NCBI GenBank assembly: GCA_020736575.1
Contig: JAGPYM010000075.1
Coordinates: forward strand, 31,561-95,560
Source of the DNA: Thelonectria olida
Lineage: Eukaryota; Ascomycota; Sordariomycetes; Hypocreales; Nectriaceae
DNA: 64,000 bases
Direction: 5' to 3'
Shown: positions 47,334-57,679 of the stretch, one piece after another
Layout: each line of letters starts with the position of its first letter
Position numbering within the stretch: position 1 is the first letter of the stretch
Notes under the pieces: generated by a model
The model's database searches: none
The model's input: only the letters and a program-made list of their open reading frames with translations
Told to the model about the DNA's origin: nothing
Program-made: the position numbers and the translations under genes

Positions 47334-48622
47334 TTACGAAAACTGAGAGAAGAATTCCCACGTCTCCTCGGGAGCCCATGTGCTCGATCCACTATCAGTC
47401 GTAGCCCCATCCTGGGGGGAAGCAATGTGCCCGCCATCAAACGCAATCCATGTCACCGGATATCCCGAATCGCAGGTGTAAGAGGTCTTGGTGTGAGTCA
47501 AGCTGCCGGAGCTTGGTTCCGACGGGGTTTGGGCCTGGCAGCCATTGTTCAGCACGAACTTGTCCCGCAGGGAATGACCCATAGAGATGCTCAAAATACT
47601 ATCATCAACACCATGAATTCCAAGGTACGGGACGGGATCGTTGCCACCATCGCAGCCACTGAGCTGGGCGCCAGAGAGGACGGCAACCGCGCGGAACTTA
47701 TCAGCCCGGGAGCAAGCGAGCGAGTATGTCATGGCACCCCCGTAGCTAAATCCCGTAGCGAAGCGTTGGGACTGGTCAACGCAGAGATCTGCTTCAACGT
47801 ACTCCATTATGGCATCAATGAATTTGACATCGTCTCCGTTGCTGTTGCCCCAACCGTTATCAATGCCCTGTGGTGCAACAAAGATGGCGCTGTCTTCAGC
47901 CAGGCGCTTCAGGCCGTAGTAATTCCAGACACCGGCCTCGACAGTCTGGCCCGTCGCAACATCCTCCATGGTGCCCCCACGCCAGTGAAGACCAAATATG
48001 AGCTTGTATCCCTTGCTGCTATTGTAGCTCTCAGGAATATCAAGGATATATGAGCGAGTGTGGCCACTGACAGTGACGCTGTAGGTGCCACTAGTAAGAG
48101 AGGACTGCTTGCCGCAACCGTCGGAGCTTCCGCTGCCTGTGGACGACACAGGGGTTGACTCAGCTTTGGTGGGCGTAACAGATGCAAGCAAAGGCGTGGT
48201 GGACGTCAACTCGAAGTTTTTTTCGACAGGTGTGGTTGTCGAGACCGCCGTGGACAGCGCGGTTTCAGTTTCCTCGACGATATCACAATCATCCTCGGTA
48301 GTCTCAGAGACGAACTCGTCAGACTCCCCACATGCCTCATCTTCGGTAGCTTCGGCAACTTCGACAGCCACGGTTGTGGGAAGCGCTGTTGTTGGCGTCG
48401 GGCCATTCCAGAACTTACCACCATCTTTCAACGCTGTTAGAAGATATGCTCGAGGTAAACCACGGACGGCCTTATGGCAGGCGAGGATGCAAACTCACGA
48501 TGGGGGAAGCTAGGTATGGGGGTTCCAGGCGCAATCGGATTTGCGATGATAACAGGCTTGGCGGTAGAAAGAGAGGTGAAGAAAAGGAGCACTGCTCCAG
48601 CGAAAACTGTTGGATGAACCAT
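47334..48622 (-). CDS. Feruloyl esterase-like secreted hydrolase (FaeC type)
   Basis: Two exons (48622-48499, 48433-47334) give 407 aa; the acceptor TTCTAACAG is preferred over a second in-frame AG nine bases on. Signal peptide: VFAGAVLLFFTSLSTA. Residues ~50-130 form a Glu/Thr/Ser-rich linker. The alpha/beta-hydrolase domain then starts GCGKQSSLTSGTYSVTVSG. Visible are LIFGLHWRGG (oxyanion region), IFVAPQGIDNGWGN, the nucleophile elbow ATGFSYGGAM, the acid region GIHGVDDSILSI and the catalytic His in IAFDGGHIASPQDG. This is the layout of fungal feruloyl esterases of the FaeC/CE1-like group, which release ferulic acid from arabinoxylan. The long acidic linker at the N-terminal side is unusual. 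Neighbouring the LPMO, it suggests plant cell wall attack. Confidence 0.87.
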
Positions 48623-49927
48623 GATGAGGTCAACTGATCAGGGTTGCAAGAAAGAAGTTAACGAGAGGAATAGACTGAAAGTCAGGTTGGAATGAGAAGA
48701 GGAAAAGAGCCAAGGAAGGGCACAGAGAATCAAGAACAAGCTTCGATCAGCGAATATGAGAAAGGCCGTTGACTCGACTAAGTATCTTTCGATTTACGTC
48801 CGATATATCTGTGTAAACATAAATGAGCATTTCAGGCAACTCGTGAGCTGTTTTCTTCTGGGTCTATAGCGAGGGCTGTCTTGGAACGTTTCAAAATTCA
48901 AGTTAACCCACCAATCATGAGGGCTGTCCCCTAATACTCAGTCCATGATAGCCCCCAAAGACTCAGTCCATACCGTGGAATGGGCCTGATAAATCGAGAC
49001 TTGCCCTAGCCCTCAAGGTAAATACCAAGGAAGGTGAGTCGAGATTAAAGTTGATAGTTGGCGGTGGTGTGGCGTTGAAGTGTCAGGTTAAGAGCAAGGC
49101 AGGGCTTATTGCGTACCCCAGTGGCGAGATGGGGCACCGGCACTGACGGACGACTCGTATCTTGGGGTACAAAATTGAAAAGTTACAATAGAAGTAAGAG
49201 AAGGCAAGTTGGGAGTTTCGTACCCTGGAGCTAGAAGTTTATACTAAATAAAGAATTTAGAGTTAGTAAGGCAGCAAGCAAGTCAGGCAGCTTTTATCCC
49301 AAGGTTAGAAACTTTAGTAGGATACCCTATAAAAGGAAAGAAAAATGTTAGAGTATTAATAGTATAGGGTGGTGCCTTGAATTGGGTTCACGTTTAAAGT
49401 GTAAAAGGATATCAGACATCCCCTCGGCAGTACATGCCAAGGAGCGGGTCAAGGACATTTTTCTATCCCAGCAGGGTGTCGTTGCAGCATGTGGAAATGT
49501 TGTATTTTGCCGAACAATAAATCCATGTCATCGCTTATTTACCAGCAGTGGTGTCGGCTCATTTTAAATCCTAGTCACTTGCGGAGTAGCTCCTGAAATG
49601 GATCCACAGCCTTGTCCTTTTGTTTTCAACCAATCACAATAAGTATCCTAAGCTGCCAAGCCTATTAGGAAGTAACAGGGTCCGCATGGGTCTGTTCTTT
49701 TGTTCTTCACCAATCCTCATGATCTAAAAGGAACACTTTCCCTGTCCAGGTCTTGAACCACTTCCTTCTTCCTTACAGCGAGCCTGTTCATTGTACTTGC
49801 TCTCCTGTGGTCCAGACACACCTGATTCACCTGATTCACCGGCTTAGACTGAGCACGGCTTTGCACATCTTTATTGAGCATTATCCACTCGTTCCCCACC
49901 GATGTTCAACACCGCAATCAGTAGATC
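48623..49927. other. Intergenic, nothing recognised
   Basis: Promoter of the esterase and spacer with only short frames. Confidence 0.45.
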
Positions 49928-51285
49928 ATGTCTGCCAATGCGTGCGACGATGACGAGTGGGCTCGTATGCGGCACCACATCACGAGGCTCTACTCGGATG
50001 AGGCGAGGCCACTTAGAGAAGTAGCAGAGACAATGCGGCTGAGATATAATTTCCATGCAACGTAAGTGGTCACTCAGATATAATCACAATGCATAAGGCA
50101 TACAGGTACTGAACGATTAATAGACCGAGGATGTATAAGTATCGCCTTCAAAGGTGGAGGTTATATAAGAAATACAAAGAGAAGGAAGTCATTCAGATGT
50201 CTCTACTTAAACAACAACGAGATATTGCCGGAAAACAATCTATCTTCTTTCTACGAGGTAGACAAGTCAAATGGGAACATATCGAAAGATATCTACGCCG
50301 CAGGCCGGACCTCGAGATGAAGATCAAAGCCGGCATGCTCACACTGAGTAGCTCAAACTCAAGCATAGTCTGTCGTTCGCCGGCGCCAGATCCCATTCTG
50401 CATGCTTCCAGTGTTCTGCAGTACACAGACGAGCTACTTCGACTTCTCTACGGCTACTATCACTCAGACCACCATGAAATCGCAAGGAGATCCCACCCTA
50501 ATCAAGCTGGCGATTATTCTACCACTATCCGATGCTACACAAGCCTAGGTCAAGCCCGCGCCTTGATCATGGCCAACAGCATGAAGCCTGGCTTTCAGGC
50601 TCTCAACAAGTCCCTTAATTACCTTAGGTCTATAGTGGAGGATCAAGAAGCTACTCTTCTCTTCTATCTGTGCGATATTATCGCCGCTTTTGACCAGCGA
50701 CATAAGGCCTTGGCATTCGAATTACTCCGGCATACACATGATACGCTATTTGTCGTCTTTGGCGAAGGGCATCCCTTAGTCTGGCTACTTCATCGGCTTA
50801 TTCGTCTATCAGAAAAAGATCGATATGAGGTTATCGCTATCATCCTTGGGGCAGCTGTGAACAACTTGAAACACCTTCGTATTAGTGACCGTATGATCGA
50901 AAGACTCAACTGTCACTATATCCTGTTGTTAGGCCATATGGGTATCACGGGAAAAATAACCAAAGACTCGGTCCCAGAGATGGACGCGGCTACTATGGAT
51001 GCAGCTAGTATGTCCTATCTCGGTAGGTTTGCTGAGAAGCTGATCCTCAACCATGACTTTAAAGAAGGAGATCGCAAAACGGATATCATGCTCGCATGGC
51101 TGCAAAGTCCCCTGAATCAACAGCATCCGGCCTGGACAGATCTCCAACTGTTTTACTACCGCCTCAAAGCACATGGCGAGTTCTCGAGAGGTAATCATGT
51201 GGCAGGCGAGGCTTGGCTTTACCAGCTCAGGCAGCACGTCGCACAGTATTTCCCGAATATGTATCAAGTTTTCCCCTTCACCTAA
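49928..51285 (+). CDS. Clr5-domain protein
   Basis: Two exons (49928-50061, 50124-51285) give 431 aa. The ATG at 49928 is preceded by an in-frame stop at 49922. The joined N-terminus reads DEWARMRHHITRLYSDEARP, REVAETMRLRYNFHA, then after the intron TPRMYKYRLQRWRLYKKY. This is the Clr5 domain (PF14420), a predicted helical DNA-binding-like module of ~54 aa found at the start of many fungal proteins. The remaining ~370 residues are alpha-helical with TPR-like spacing (FQALNKSLNYLRSIVEDQEA, LLFYLCDIIAAFDQRHKALA) and no other known motif. The intron falls inside the Clr5 domain and restores it exactly, supporting the model. Intact. Function unknown; perhaps nuclear or regulatory. Confidence 0.8.
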
Positions 51286-51659
51286 TCAATCTCAGAACAA
51301 ACACATGCGCATGATTCAATTCATTCCGCTGAGCAGGTGGGGGGGATGGAGGTTAAGTGGTGAATTAATGGGATCAAGTAACATGTCTTTGTAGTTTCTT
51401 TAAATGTGTAGTAGACCAGCCAAGGATAAGAGACGAGAGGCTTTAATGTTTGTAGCGCAAATTGTTTAATGACAAGACGAGAAGTTGTGGATGGCAGTAG
51501 AGAAGCGGTTGCGCATGGCAGTTTTGGCGCCTTGCAACAGACTTGTCATAACAAGATCAGACAAGCAGCGACTTTCTATACCATATGGACAGGTATATAT
51601 ATCGAGGCTTAGAAGTCGGGGGAATTATCCGTTACGGCCATGCTTCCCAAGCGGTCTGC
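51286..51659. other. Intergenic, nothing recognised
   Basis: 3' region of the Clr5 gene; no supported frame. Confidence 0.4.
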
Positions 51660-51900
51660 CTTCTTCACTTCACATAACGTTGCAGGATGACTCCTCCTCG
51701 TCCTCCTCGGACGTTATCATTTCTGCGTCCAACTCTTGCGTCTAGACGAAGAACTTGACCACACCCAGCTGGTCCTGCCAATACGCGCACAGGAAAGCGT
51801 CCCATCCCCGAATGTCCTTTCTAGAGTTGTTATCCGCCCCGACTTTTAGAAGAAAGCGTACTATATCCATACAGATATTAATATTTACGCCCCTATTTAT
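51660..51900 (-). pseudogene. Ankyrin-repeat relic eroding into an AT block
   Basis: The minus strand reads VNINICMDIVRFLLKVGADN, NSRKDIRGWDAFLCAYW, QDQLGVVKFFV, then a TAG at 51742, followed by TQELDAEMITSEEDEEESS and a stop. The IVRFLLKVGADxN...GWDAF.CAYW pattern is an ankyrin repeat (LLxxGADxN...G.TAL.xAA). Toward higher coordinates the same frame enters the AT-rich block at 51880 and becomes Ile/Asn/Tyr/Lys-rich. The gene fades into mutated DNA rather than ending sharply. Non-functional. Confidence 0.6.
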
Positions 51901-52330
51901 AACTAAAATATTCTCTTTAGTATCTAGATATGCCTATTATATAAAAATTAAATAGCTAAAACTTTTTACTATTTAATCTTATTATAATAAGAGCTATATA
52001 TAATTTATTAAATTTAATAAATTTAATTTATATATTTAATAAAGTTATTTATAAAATAATATTTTATTTTTTATTTTTTTATATATTATTAATCTTTTTA
52101 AAATATAAAAAAGAAATAGTTTATAAGCTATTATTAATTAATAATTAGATTAAAATAAAAATTTAATATATTTTTATATAATTAATTATATATATAAGTT
52201 AAATAAATATTTAAATAGATTTAATATTTAAAATAGCTTAATAATTATTTTAATTATATTTAACTTTATAAAAGATTTAATAGCTTAAAGTAAAACAATT
52301 AGCTAGGCATTATTAGATACGCAAAACTTA
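51880..52330. repeat. AT-rich RIP-like block
   Basis: Nearly pure A/T between 51880 and about 52320, then a return to mixed composition. It carries the degraded continuation of the ankyrin relic on the low-coordinate side. Confidence 0.8.
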
Positions 52331-52646
52331 ATAGACCTTACACATTTGCCTCTTGCACAGAGTCGGCTACTAAAGACATTAAGCACTTTTATAACTTCTA
52401 AAGGCTTCTAACTAGGTCGAGAAATCCGATCACTGATCGACCGACCAAACGTCATACTAAAGCTTTCCAACCAGTCGGTGATAAGGAGGGCAATCCCCAC
52501 CGAGAAAACCCCCAACCACGCATGACGCGCCCTACGTCATCGTCCTATCCTCGGACGAGGGCTCTGGTCAAATGGTGTTGTTTGTCATTTGACCAGGTGA
52601 ACCCGTTTCCCTTTGCTTCACCACCAACATGAGCCGAATGTAGGTG

Positions 52647-53375
52647 ATGAGCAGCATTGAATCAAACACAAGGCATGTTACCCTCACGGATCTGCAGCTT
52701 CATTACTCGCAAGCACGCGCAGATGCATCAACGTTTCCTTTCTTCTGCCTCACCAAGTTTAACATGAACCATTCCAGGTCTTCATTATCAGAAATCCTCA
52801 GAAGGAGCTTCGCCTTTGCTATGCCACCCAAACGAAAGAGAAGGGGGGCACACCCCCCGCCTCCTCCACCCTCAGCACCTCGACGAAGAAGCAGGAGACT
52901 CAACGAGCAACCTATCGTCGATCAATCACAAGACTCATCCCAGACGGAGATCGATGGGCCAGAGGGGGATCTGCACAAGGGGCTCCTGGAAGAAAACATG
53001 GGTGGGAAAAAGGACCTCCAACAGACAATGTGGGAGCTCAGTGAGTTGGATCACAAGTTGCAGAGCGTGGCCAGGAGCCATCAGCTCGCTGTCAAGACCT
53101 CGGACCTGCAGGTCGAGCCCGACTCGCCCAGCGAACTCGCTTTCAAGCCTAAAGCACACATACCCAGACGAGACATAGACTTGGTCTTTTTCCAAAGTCC
53201 TGAAACTAAATTACGATCCCCAGAGCAGACGGAAATTTTGCCATGCAAAGTATGTGGAAAGACAGCCGGGAACAAGAGCTGTGGTCGACATAAAGCTGTG
53301 GGATACTGTGGGGAAAATCACCAGAAGGTTGAATGGAAGGCTCACAAGAAGATTTGTACTCACAAGGATGAGTAA
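52647..53375 (+). CDS. MYND-like zinc-finger protein
   Basis: Single open frame ending at 53375. The first ATG is at 52647 (242 aa), but the ATG at 52821 (MPPKRKRRGAHPPPPPPSAP, 184 aa) gives a more natural start with a nuclear-localisation-like basic stretch; both are possible. The C-terminal ~40 residues form a MYND-type finger: LPCKVCGKTAGNKSCGRH, then VGYCGENHQKVEWKAHKKIC. The usual Cys before Gln (YCxxxCQ) is His here (YCGENHQ), and the inner C-x2-C pair reads CGRH, so zinc binding may use histidines. MYND fingers mediate protein-protein contacts. The centre is charged and probably disordered or helical. Role unknown. Confidence 0.65.
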   Translation: MSSIESNTRHVTLTDLQLHYSQARADASTFPFFCLTKFNMNHSRSSLSEILRRSFAFAMPPKRKRRGAHPPPPPPSAPRRRSRRLNEQPIVDQSQDSSQTEIDGPEGDLHKGLLEENMGGKKDLQQTMWELSELDHKLQSVARSHQLAVKTSDLQVEPDSPSELAFKPKAHIPRRDIDLVFFQSPETKLRSPEQTEILPCKVCGKTAGNKSCGRHKAVGYCGENHQKVEWKAHKKICTHKDE

Positions 53376-53931
53376 AGTATCTAAAAAGGCTTGCCTGTCC
53401 TTGGAGAGAGCGACGGTCACAGGTGACTAGTAAGAAACAGATATTTATTATCAATATGTCATTTTGTAGAGGAATAGTTTTGTATTTTATAACGAATACG
53501 TTTTTAGTCAAATTCTAGATATTTCTTTGGAGTGCGTCGCGGTCGGTTTGGGGAATCTAATGGTAAAGTCGCGATTGAAACAAGTGTGGATGGATCTGGA
53601 CGAGTTGTCGGTGGTGACAGTTGGACGGAATGTGGCTGTCCTGGAGCCCATTGAGTTCGTCCTCCGAATAGCCGAAGCAGTGCGTGATTTAATGGAACTA
53701 CCGCTTTCTGAGAAATGCATGGCGTCGAGCTCGCAAGAAAATGTCGAGAACCCGAAACAAGCCTCGGCACAAACCAGGTGTCCGCCGCGTCTCTCATGAA
53801 ACCCCTGGCGCCAGCAAATCGCCCGCTTGCACCTTCACCCGTGCTTGAAACGAACATGGCTTCTACGTCGGAATCCACCAACTGGCCACACCAAAGCTGA
53901 CAGCCTCCGCCGAGGCCCTTGGGAGAAGCAT
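53376..53931. other. Ambiguous spacer
   Basis: All six frames are partly open at 53500-53900, on both strands, with no motif. No call is made. Confidence 0.35.
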
Positions 53932-54424
53932 CTAAGTGTCTAGAACGACGATGAAGGTGTAGTCCTGTTCAAGATCCGGCGGGTGTACCATGATGCAGTG
54001 GTCAAGCAAGCCGGCAACTCTGCCCATGCAGATCAACCGAGTATTACGCCGGAACTGGGTGTCCTGTCCGTCAGTCAGCTTCTTGCATAGGGATGCCTAG
54101 GGATTTGTATGGATGGGGAAGTAGAGTGCACTTGATATTACCGTTGTTAGCTGATAGTCGGCCATTGTAGCCAGGAGCTGACCCAAATGACAGACATATA
54201 CCTGCAATATTATCAGCAGCCGAGCTCTAGAATAAGACATTCCAGACATCTAGCTATTCTTTGTCTATTCAACAACTTACCTGATGAATTCTTTGCGAGA
54301 AGACCTCAAGATGTACCTTCATCAGGAGCTCCAGCGACGGGGGCATAGGGTACAGGGCGGATCCTGATTTCGCAAAAAGACTAGTCCAGGAACCGACGCA
54401 AGGAGCAGAGGGAATGGATGCCAT
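53932..54424 (-). CDS. Uncharacterised three-exon protein, 122 aa
   Basis: Exons 54424-54281, 54201-54142 and 54096-53932 have proper GT-AG introns (GTAAGT, GTAATA donors) and keep one frame. The protein reads MASIPSAPCVGSWTSLFAKS, LELLMKVHLEVFSQRIHQ, VYVCHLGQLLATMADYQLTT, ASLCKKLTDGQDTQFRRNTR, LICMGRVAGLLDHCIMVHPP and DLEQDYTFIVVLDT. It looks like a helical domain, possibly the C-terminal part of a larger regulator that has lost its front end. I do not recognise the family. The clean splicing over three short exons argues against chance; whether the start is real is uncertain. Confidence 0.45.
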
Positions 54425-54487
54425 GCTCCCCAGCTTTTCCTTGTTGGCCGTTCTCCTCCAGCGGGTTCTAGATGATAACTATTTGAG

Positions 54488-54706
54488 GTGCTCATGTTTC
54501 TTCTCCCAGTCTTCCAACTTTGTACCGTATTAAAACAACAGACCCAGGGTGAGATGGAGGATAAACTTGCACATTTATCTCACAGCCCTGATGACGGTTT
54601 TGAAGATGCGGTTTCTCGCATCCAAGGTCTACCAGAAGGCTACAGTCGCCTTGGAATGGACACACTGATGTGGCTTGCCCATGCGGCCCGGCCATTGACT
54701 GTGTGA
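54488..54706 (+). pseudogene. NACHT-protein helical-region relic
   Basis: The frame reads MFLLPVFQLCTVLKQQTQGE, MEDKLAHLSHSPDDGFEDAV, SRIQGLPEGYSRLGMDTLMW and LAHAARPLTV, then a stop. The order (hydrophobic helix, Asp-rich D-x-x-F/Y-E-D-A-x-x-R-I, then L-x-W-L-x-H-A-x-R-P-L-T-V) matches the segment after the NACHT domain in fungal NACHT-ankyrin proteins, where it is usually followed by ...DEL..AL. No P-loop lies upstream and no ankyrin repeats follow. Only ~70 residues remain. Confidence 0.6.
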
Positions 54707-55918
54707 GAGCCCGGTGATACCCTGGCAATCCAGAGGGAGCGGAAGGGAGTCAGCATCAAATATCATCTATGTACAAAAGCCATTATCGAGTGTTGCCAAG
54801 GGCTAGTTGTCATCGATGAAGAGAGGCTTATATTCGAGTAGTACACCATGCAATTCAGGTTTTTTGCACCCTGTCCTGCGATAGCCTCAGCAAATCTAGT
54901 CTGGCAGTATTCATTGGGTCGACGTGACTTGTACTGGAATGCCACGGTATGTAGGAGGTACAAGCCACTTGACCATGCCAGATGGGTGGGACGCCCATCA
55001 TGAGCGCCGTATCCGGCGGTCATGGACAGACTGAAGAAGCTCCCTGGGCATGGAGCCAATGCCTGCCTACCTGCAAAAGTACGGTAACGCGTCGCGCTGT
55101 GCAATCGAGGCCGGGAGATCAGGTACCATTCGCGAGCTGGTCTCCTAGGGGATGGACCCCCAACGAGATAAGGATAATGGGGACCAGCATTGATCGATTT
55201 GATTGATTTTGATATATCTGGTTGTGTGCGCACTCTGAAGCTCGTTTGGTGGTTCTGGGGTCCAGGTCACCCGCATGGGTGCCACGCGACGCGTAACTAG
55301 GGAGACAGCGTCAGCCATCGCAGGATTAACGTTCGTCAAGATAGCCGGGGTAGTGGGCGTACTCAGGTGACGTGCGGAGGATGACCACGGACCATAAGGT
55401 CCGCGTCGAGTTGTCAGTGAAACTGGGTGATGCTGTTATGCAGTGCGATCTGGGCTATGCTACTCTGTCTTAAGTGGGTGCTCAGTTTCTATTAAATATG
55501 AGCGGGTATGTCTAATTACTAAAGGCAGTCATGCTAATATCTAACCTGGTTGTGGTGGGGTACTTGAATGCTATAATACACTACTTAAGAGTATCGCCAC
55601 TGTTATCGAATCTATATATTATAAGAATATTATCAAATGTCTGCTAAAAGGCTCACAGTTGTATGTTGTAAATAAGCTAATATATGCATTGCTTAAGTTA
55701 TATGTAAGCATCCTGACCTAACTCGCGAAGTTGGCGGCATACTATAAGTAACGCGTTTAGTAAGTCGGCACCCCCTTATTACAACTCATGGCCAACCCCG
55801 TTAGAGCGTATTATTAGGGTTAAAGTCCTTGGTGGCTCTAATTTAGGAGACGTCCTTTATAGCCATCGGTCAAGCAATCAAGGTCTTGAGTGGGAACGTG
55901 AATGGAGTGTGTTAACAT
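54707..55918. other. Intergenic, nothing firm
   Basis: A 156-codon minus frame at 54763-55233 has no motif and an unlikely composition. Nothing else is supported. Confidence 0.4.
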
Positions 55919-56194
55919 TCAATGCGACACCCTCCTCTGCATCTTCGACTGGTCCAGTAACATATTGTATGCTCTCAGTTCCTCCTCTGCTTTAGTTAAA
56001 GCCGCGACTTTCTCGGCTGGTAATATCGAGGAAGACGATGTGATCTGATGAGGATGCCAGCTCGAACGGTTAATGGATGTTGCGGTTCTCCCGTAGTCTA
56101 ACAGCCGACAGGAAGAAGAGCAGTAAGCTGCTCCATCTGTCTGCATTCCGCAACCAAGGCATAGATCAAACGTCCATACTAGATGCGACGACAT
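55919..56194 (-). CDS. Small Cys-cluster protein, Ecl1/life-span-regulator-like
   Basis: Single exon, 91 aa from the ATG at 56194. The N-terminus holds a compact four-cysteine site, LCLGCGMQTDGAAYCSSSC (CxxC...CxxxC). A Ser-rich middle and a helical tail ELRAYNMLLDQSKMQRRVSH follow. The zinc-type cysteine cluster, Ser-rich middle and C-terminal LRAY...DQSxxQRR text resemble small fungal proteins of the Ecl1/life-span regulatory factor family (about 80-150 aa). In yeasts these respond to starvation and zinc. The assignment is by pattern only. An upstream exon is possible but not needed. Confidence 0.55.
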   Translation of the reverse strand: MSSHLVWTFDLCLGCGMQTDGAAYCSSSCRLLDYGRTATSINRSSWHPHQITSSSSILPAEKVAALTKAEEELRAYNMLLDQSKMQRRVSH

Positions 56195-57490
56195 ATTAGA
56201 AGCGGTAGAAGGCTTACAATTTTTAGTTTGGGAGCCTCAGGTAACGACCACAGGGTTAGCACATGTTTATATTATACATCTTAGTATTTAAAGTTAGGAC
56301 ATTGCTTGCCCCAGCGGCCAACACAAGTGGAGAGGTCCGGTCAACTGGCTAATAGCTCGCGCAAAGCTATTTCTACTAGATATCTCCACCGACTAGAACT
56401 TTACTCACACACTCTCCGTGGCTCGACGACGCGGGTTAAATCAGCCATTTAGGGACAATGGTGAACAGGGCTGGGACTTTGACTGAAGGATACATAGTGG
56501 AAATCTGAGAGAATGTTCAGTTTTATCTCATATATGTCATTGCCCTTTATACTAGGGCCATGCCTCTCCCCATGGGGGGGTAGTAAAGTCATAAATAAGA
56601 CCGCACTTCTCCTCTCCAAGCAACACAAGGGGTTGTGGTATGATAATTAACATTACAAACAATTGCATTACTTCTATGCTGTAGATTTATCTACAATCAG
56701 CAATCAGCTAAAAGCTCGAAAACAAGCCCCCACGCCACCGTGACTGGCTTGCCGCTGCTACAACTAGCTGTTCACCTACCTCGTTTGCACTGGTGTCTAC
56801 TCTGTAGAGGCCGTTGTCATATGAAAATGGTCCGATTGCAGACCCGACGCCTTCCAATGGAAGTCGGAATCGTGACGTCAGTCAGTCACGAGATTAGGAC
56901 CTTCCCGACGCGGTCGTTGAGGTCATAGACGTCGGGTCAAGAATGACGACAATAATGACCTGTCTGCACCCGGATCGCCGTCACTCTTGTCGATCAACTG
57001 TAAAGCAGCCGCTGGTCTGATAGCTGGCGTACCTTGTCTCGCCCGAATGTCTCGCCCGAATCCTTAGAAGCTTCTGGATCTCATATGGGACCGAAACTTT
57101 CCAGGCCCACAAACCCCTGCACTGACGAACACTCGAGCTTTGGAGAAGATTCTAGGCACAGACCACCCCCGTCGACACTGGCGAGCATTTGTGGTGGCAA
57201 GGTACCTAGATTTCTGCAGCCAATGAGATGGTCAGGGTTGTTAGCCATGGCAGGAACTAGGGGTGATTCGGGACACAGTGAGACCTATGAAGCCATCACA
57301 AGTGGCCGTCCCAGATACAGTACGTAGTATGGCTTTCAACGGAATTCTAAGTTGTAATGGCCTAATGTTGTCGCACCTTCATTATGATTGACATTTGCAC
57401 GCCATGCGTCTTACAAATGGCATCTATAAGAATCATCCACTATCATCTATCATAATCCACCAGGTTCTGCCCAGACTGCGCACGAGGTTC
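56195..57490. other. Intergenic, promoter region of the HSP gene
   Basis: Short unsupported frames (56740-56928 and 57034-57327 plus). The last part is promoter of the small heat shock gene. Confidence 0.4.
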
Positions 57491-57503
57491 GAACCTTCGC
57501 GAA
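57491..57503 (+). promoter_or_regulatory. Heat shock element (three perfect units)
   Basis: GAAccTTCgcGAA is an exact nGAAnnTTCnnGAAn array, the binding site for trimeric heat shock factor. It lies 177 bp before the ATG and 38 bp before the TATA box of the small heat shock gene. Confidence 0.8.
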
Positions 57504-57540
57504 ACTATCGTCATCCACGTCCTTCCTGCTTTGGCCAGGG

Positions 57541-57548
57541 TATAAAAC
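57541..57548 (+). promoter_or_regulatory. TATA box of the small HSP gene
   Basis: TATAAAAC downstream of the heat shock element and 132 bp before the ATG. Confidence 0.65.
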
Positions 57549-57679
57549 AACCCTTCACATCCTCCAACACACGAACAAGACAATCAACCTGATACAATCT
57601 TCCTAATAACCGTTCTCCAAGGCTCTTTCGGAATATCAAGTACATCGCCATCAAACCAATTATCAACCAACCACGCACA

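Noticed and set aside
47322..48053. 243-codon plus-strand frame
   Set aside because: Antisense to the feruloyl-esterase-like gene.
53504..53881. Open frames on both strands
   Set aside because: Both strands look equally open; no motif decides, so no gene is called.
54763..55233. 156-codon minus-strand frame
   Set aside because: No motif, unusual composition, no splice or start support.
57480..57505. GGTTCGAACC, resembling a tRNA T-loop
   Set aside because: No acceptor, D or anticodon stem around it; it is part of the heat shock element region.
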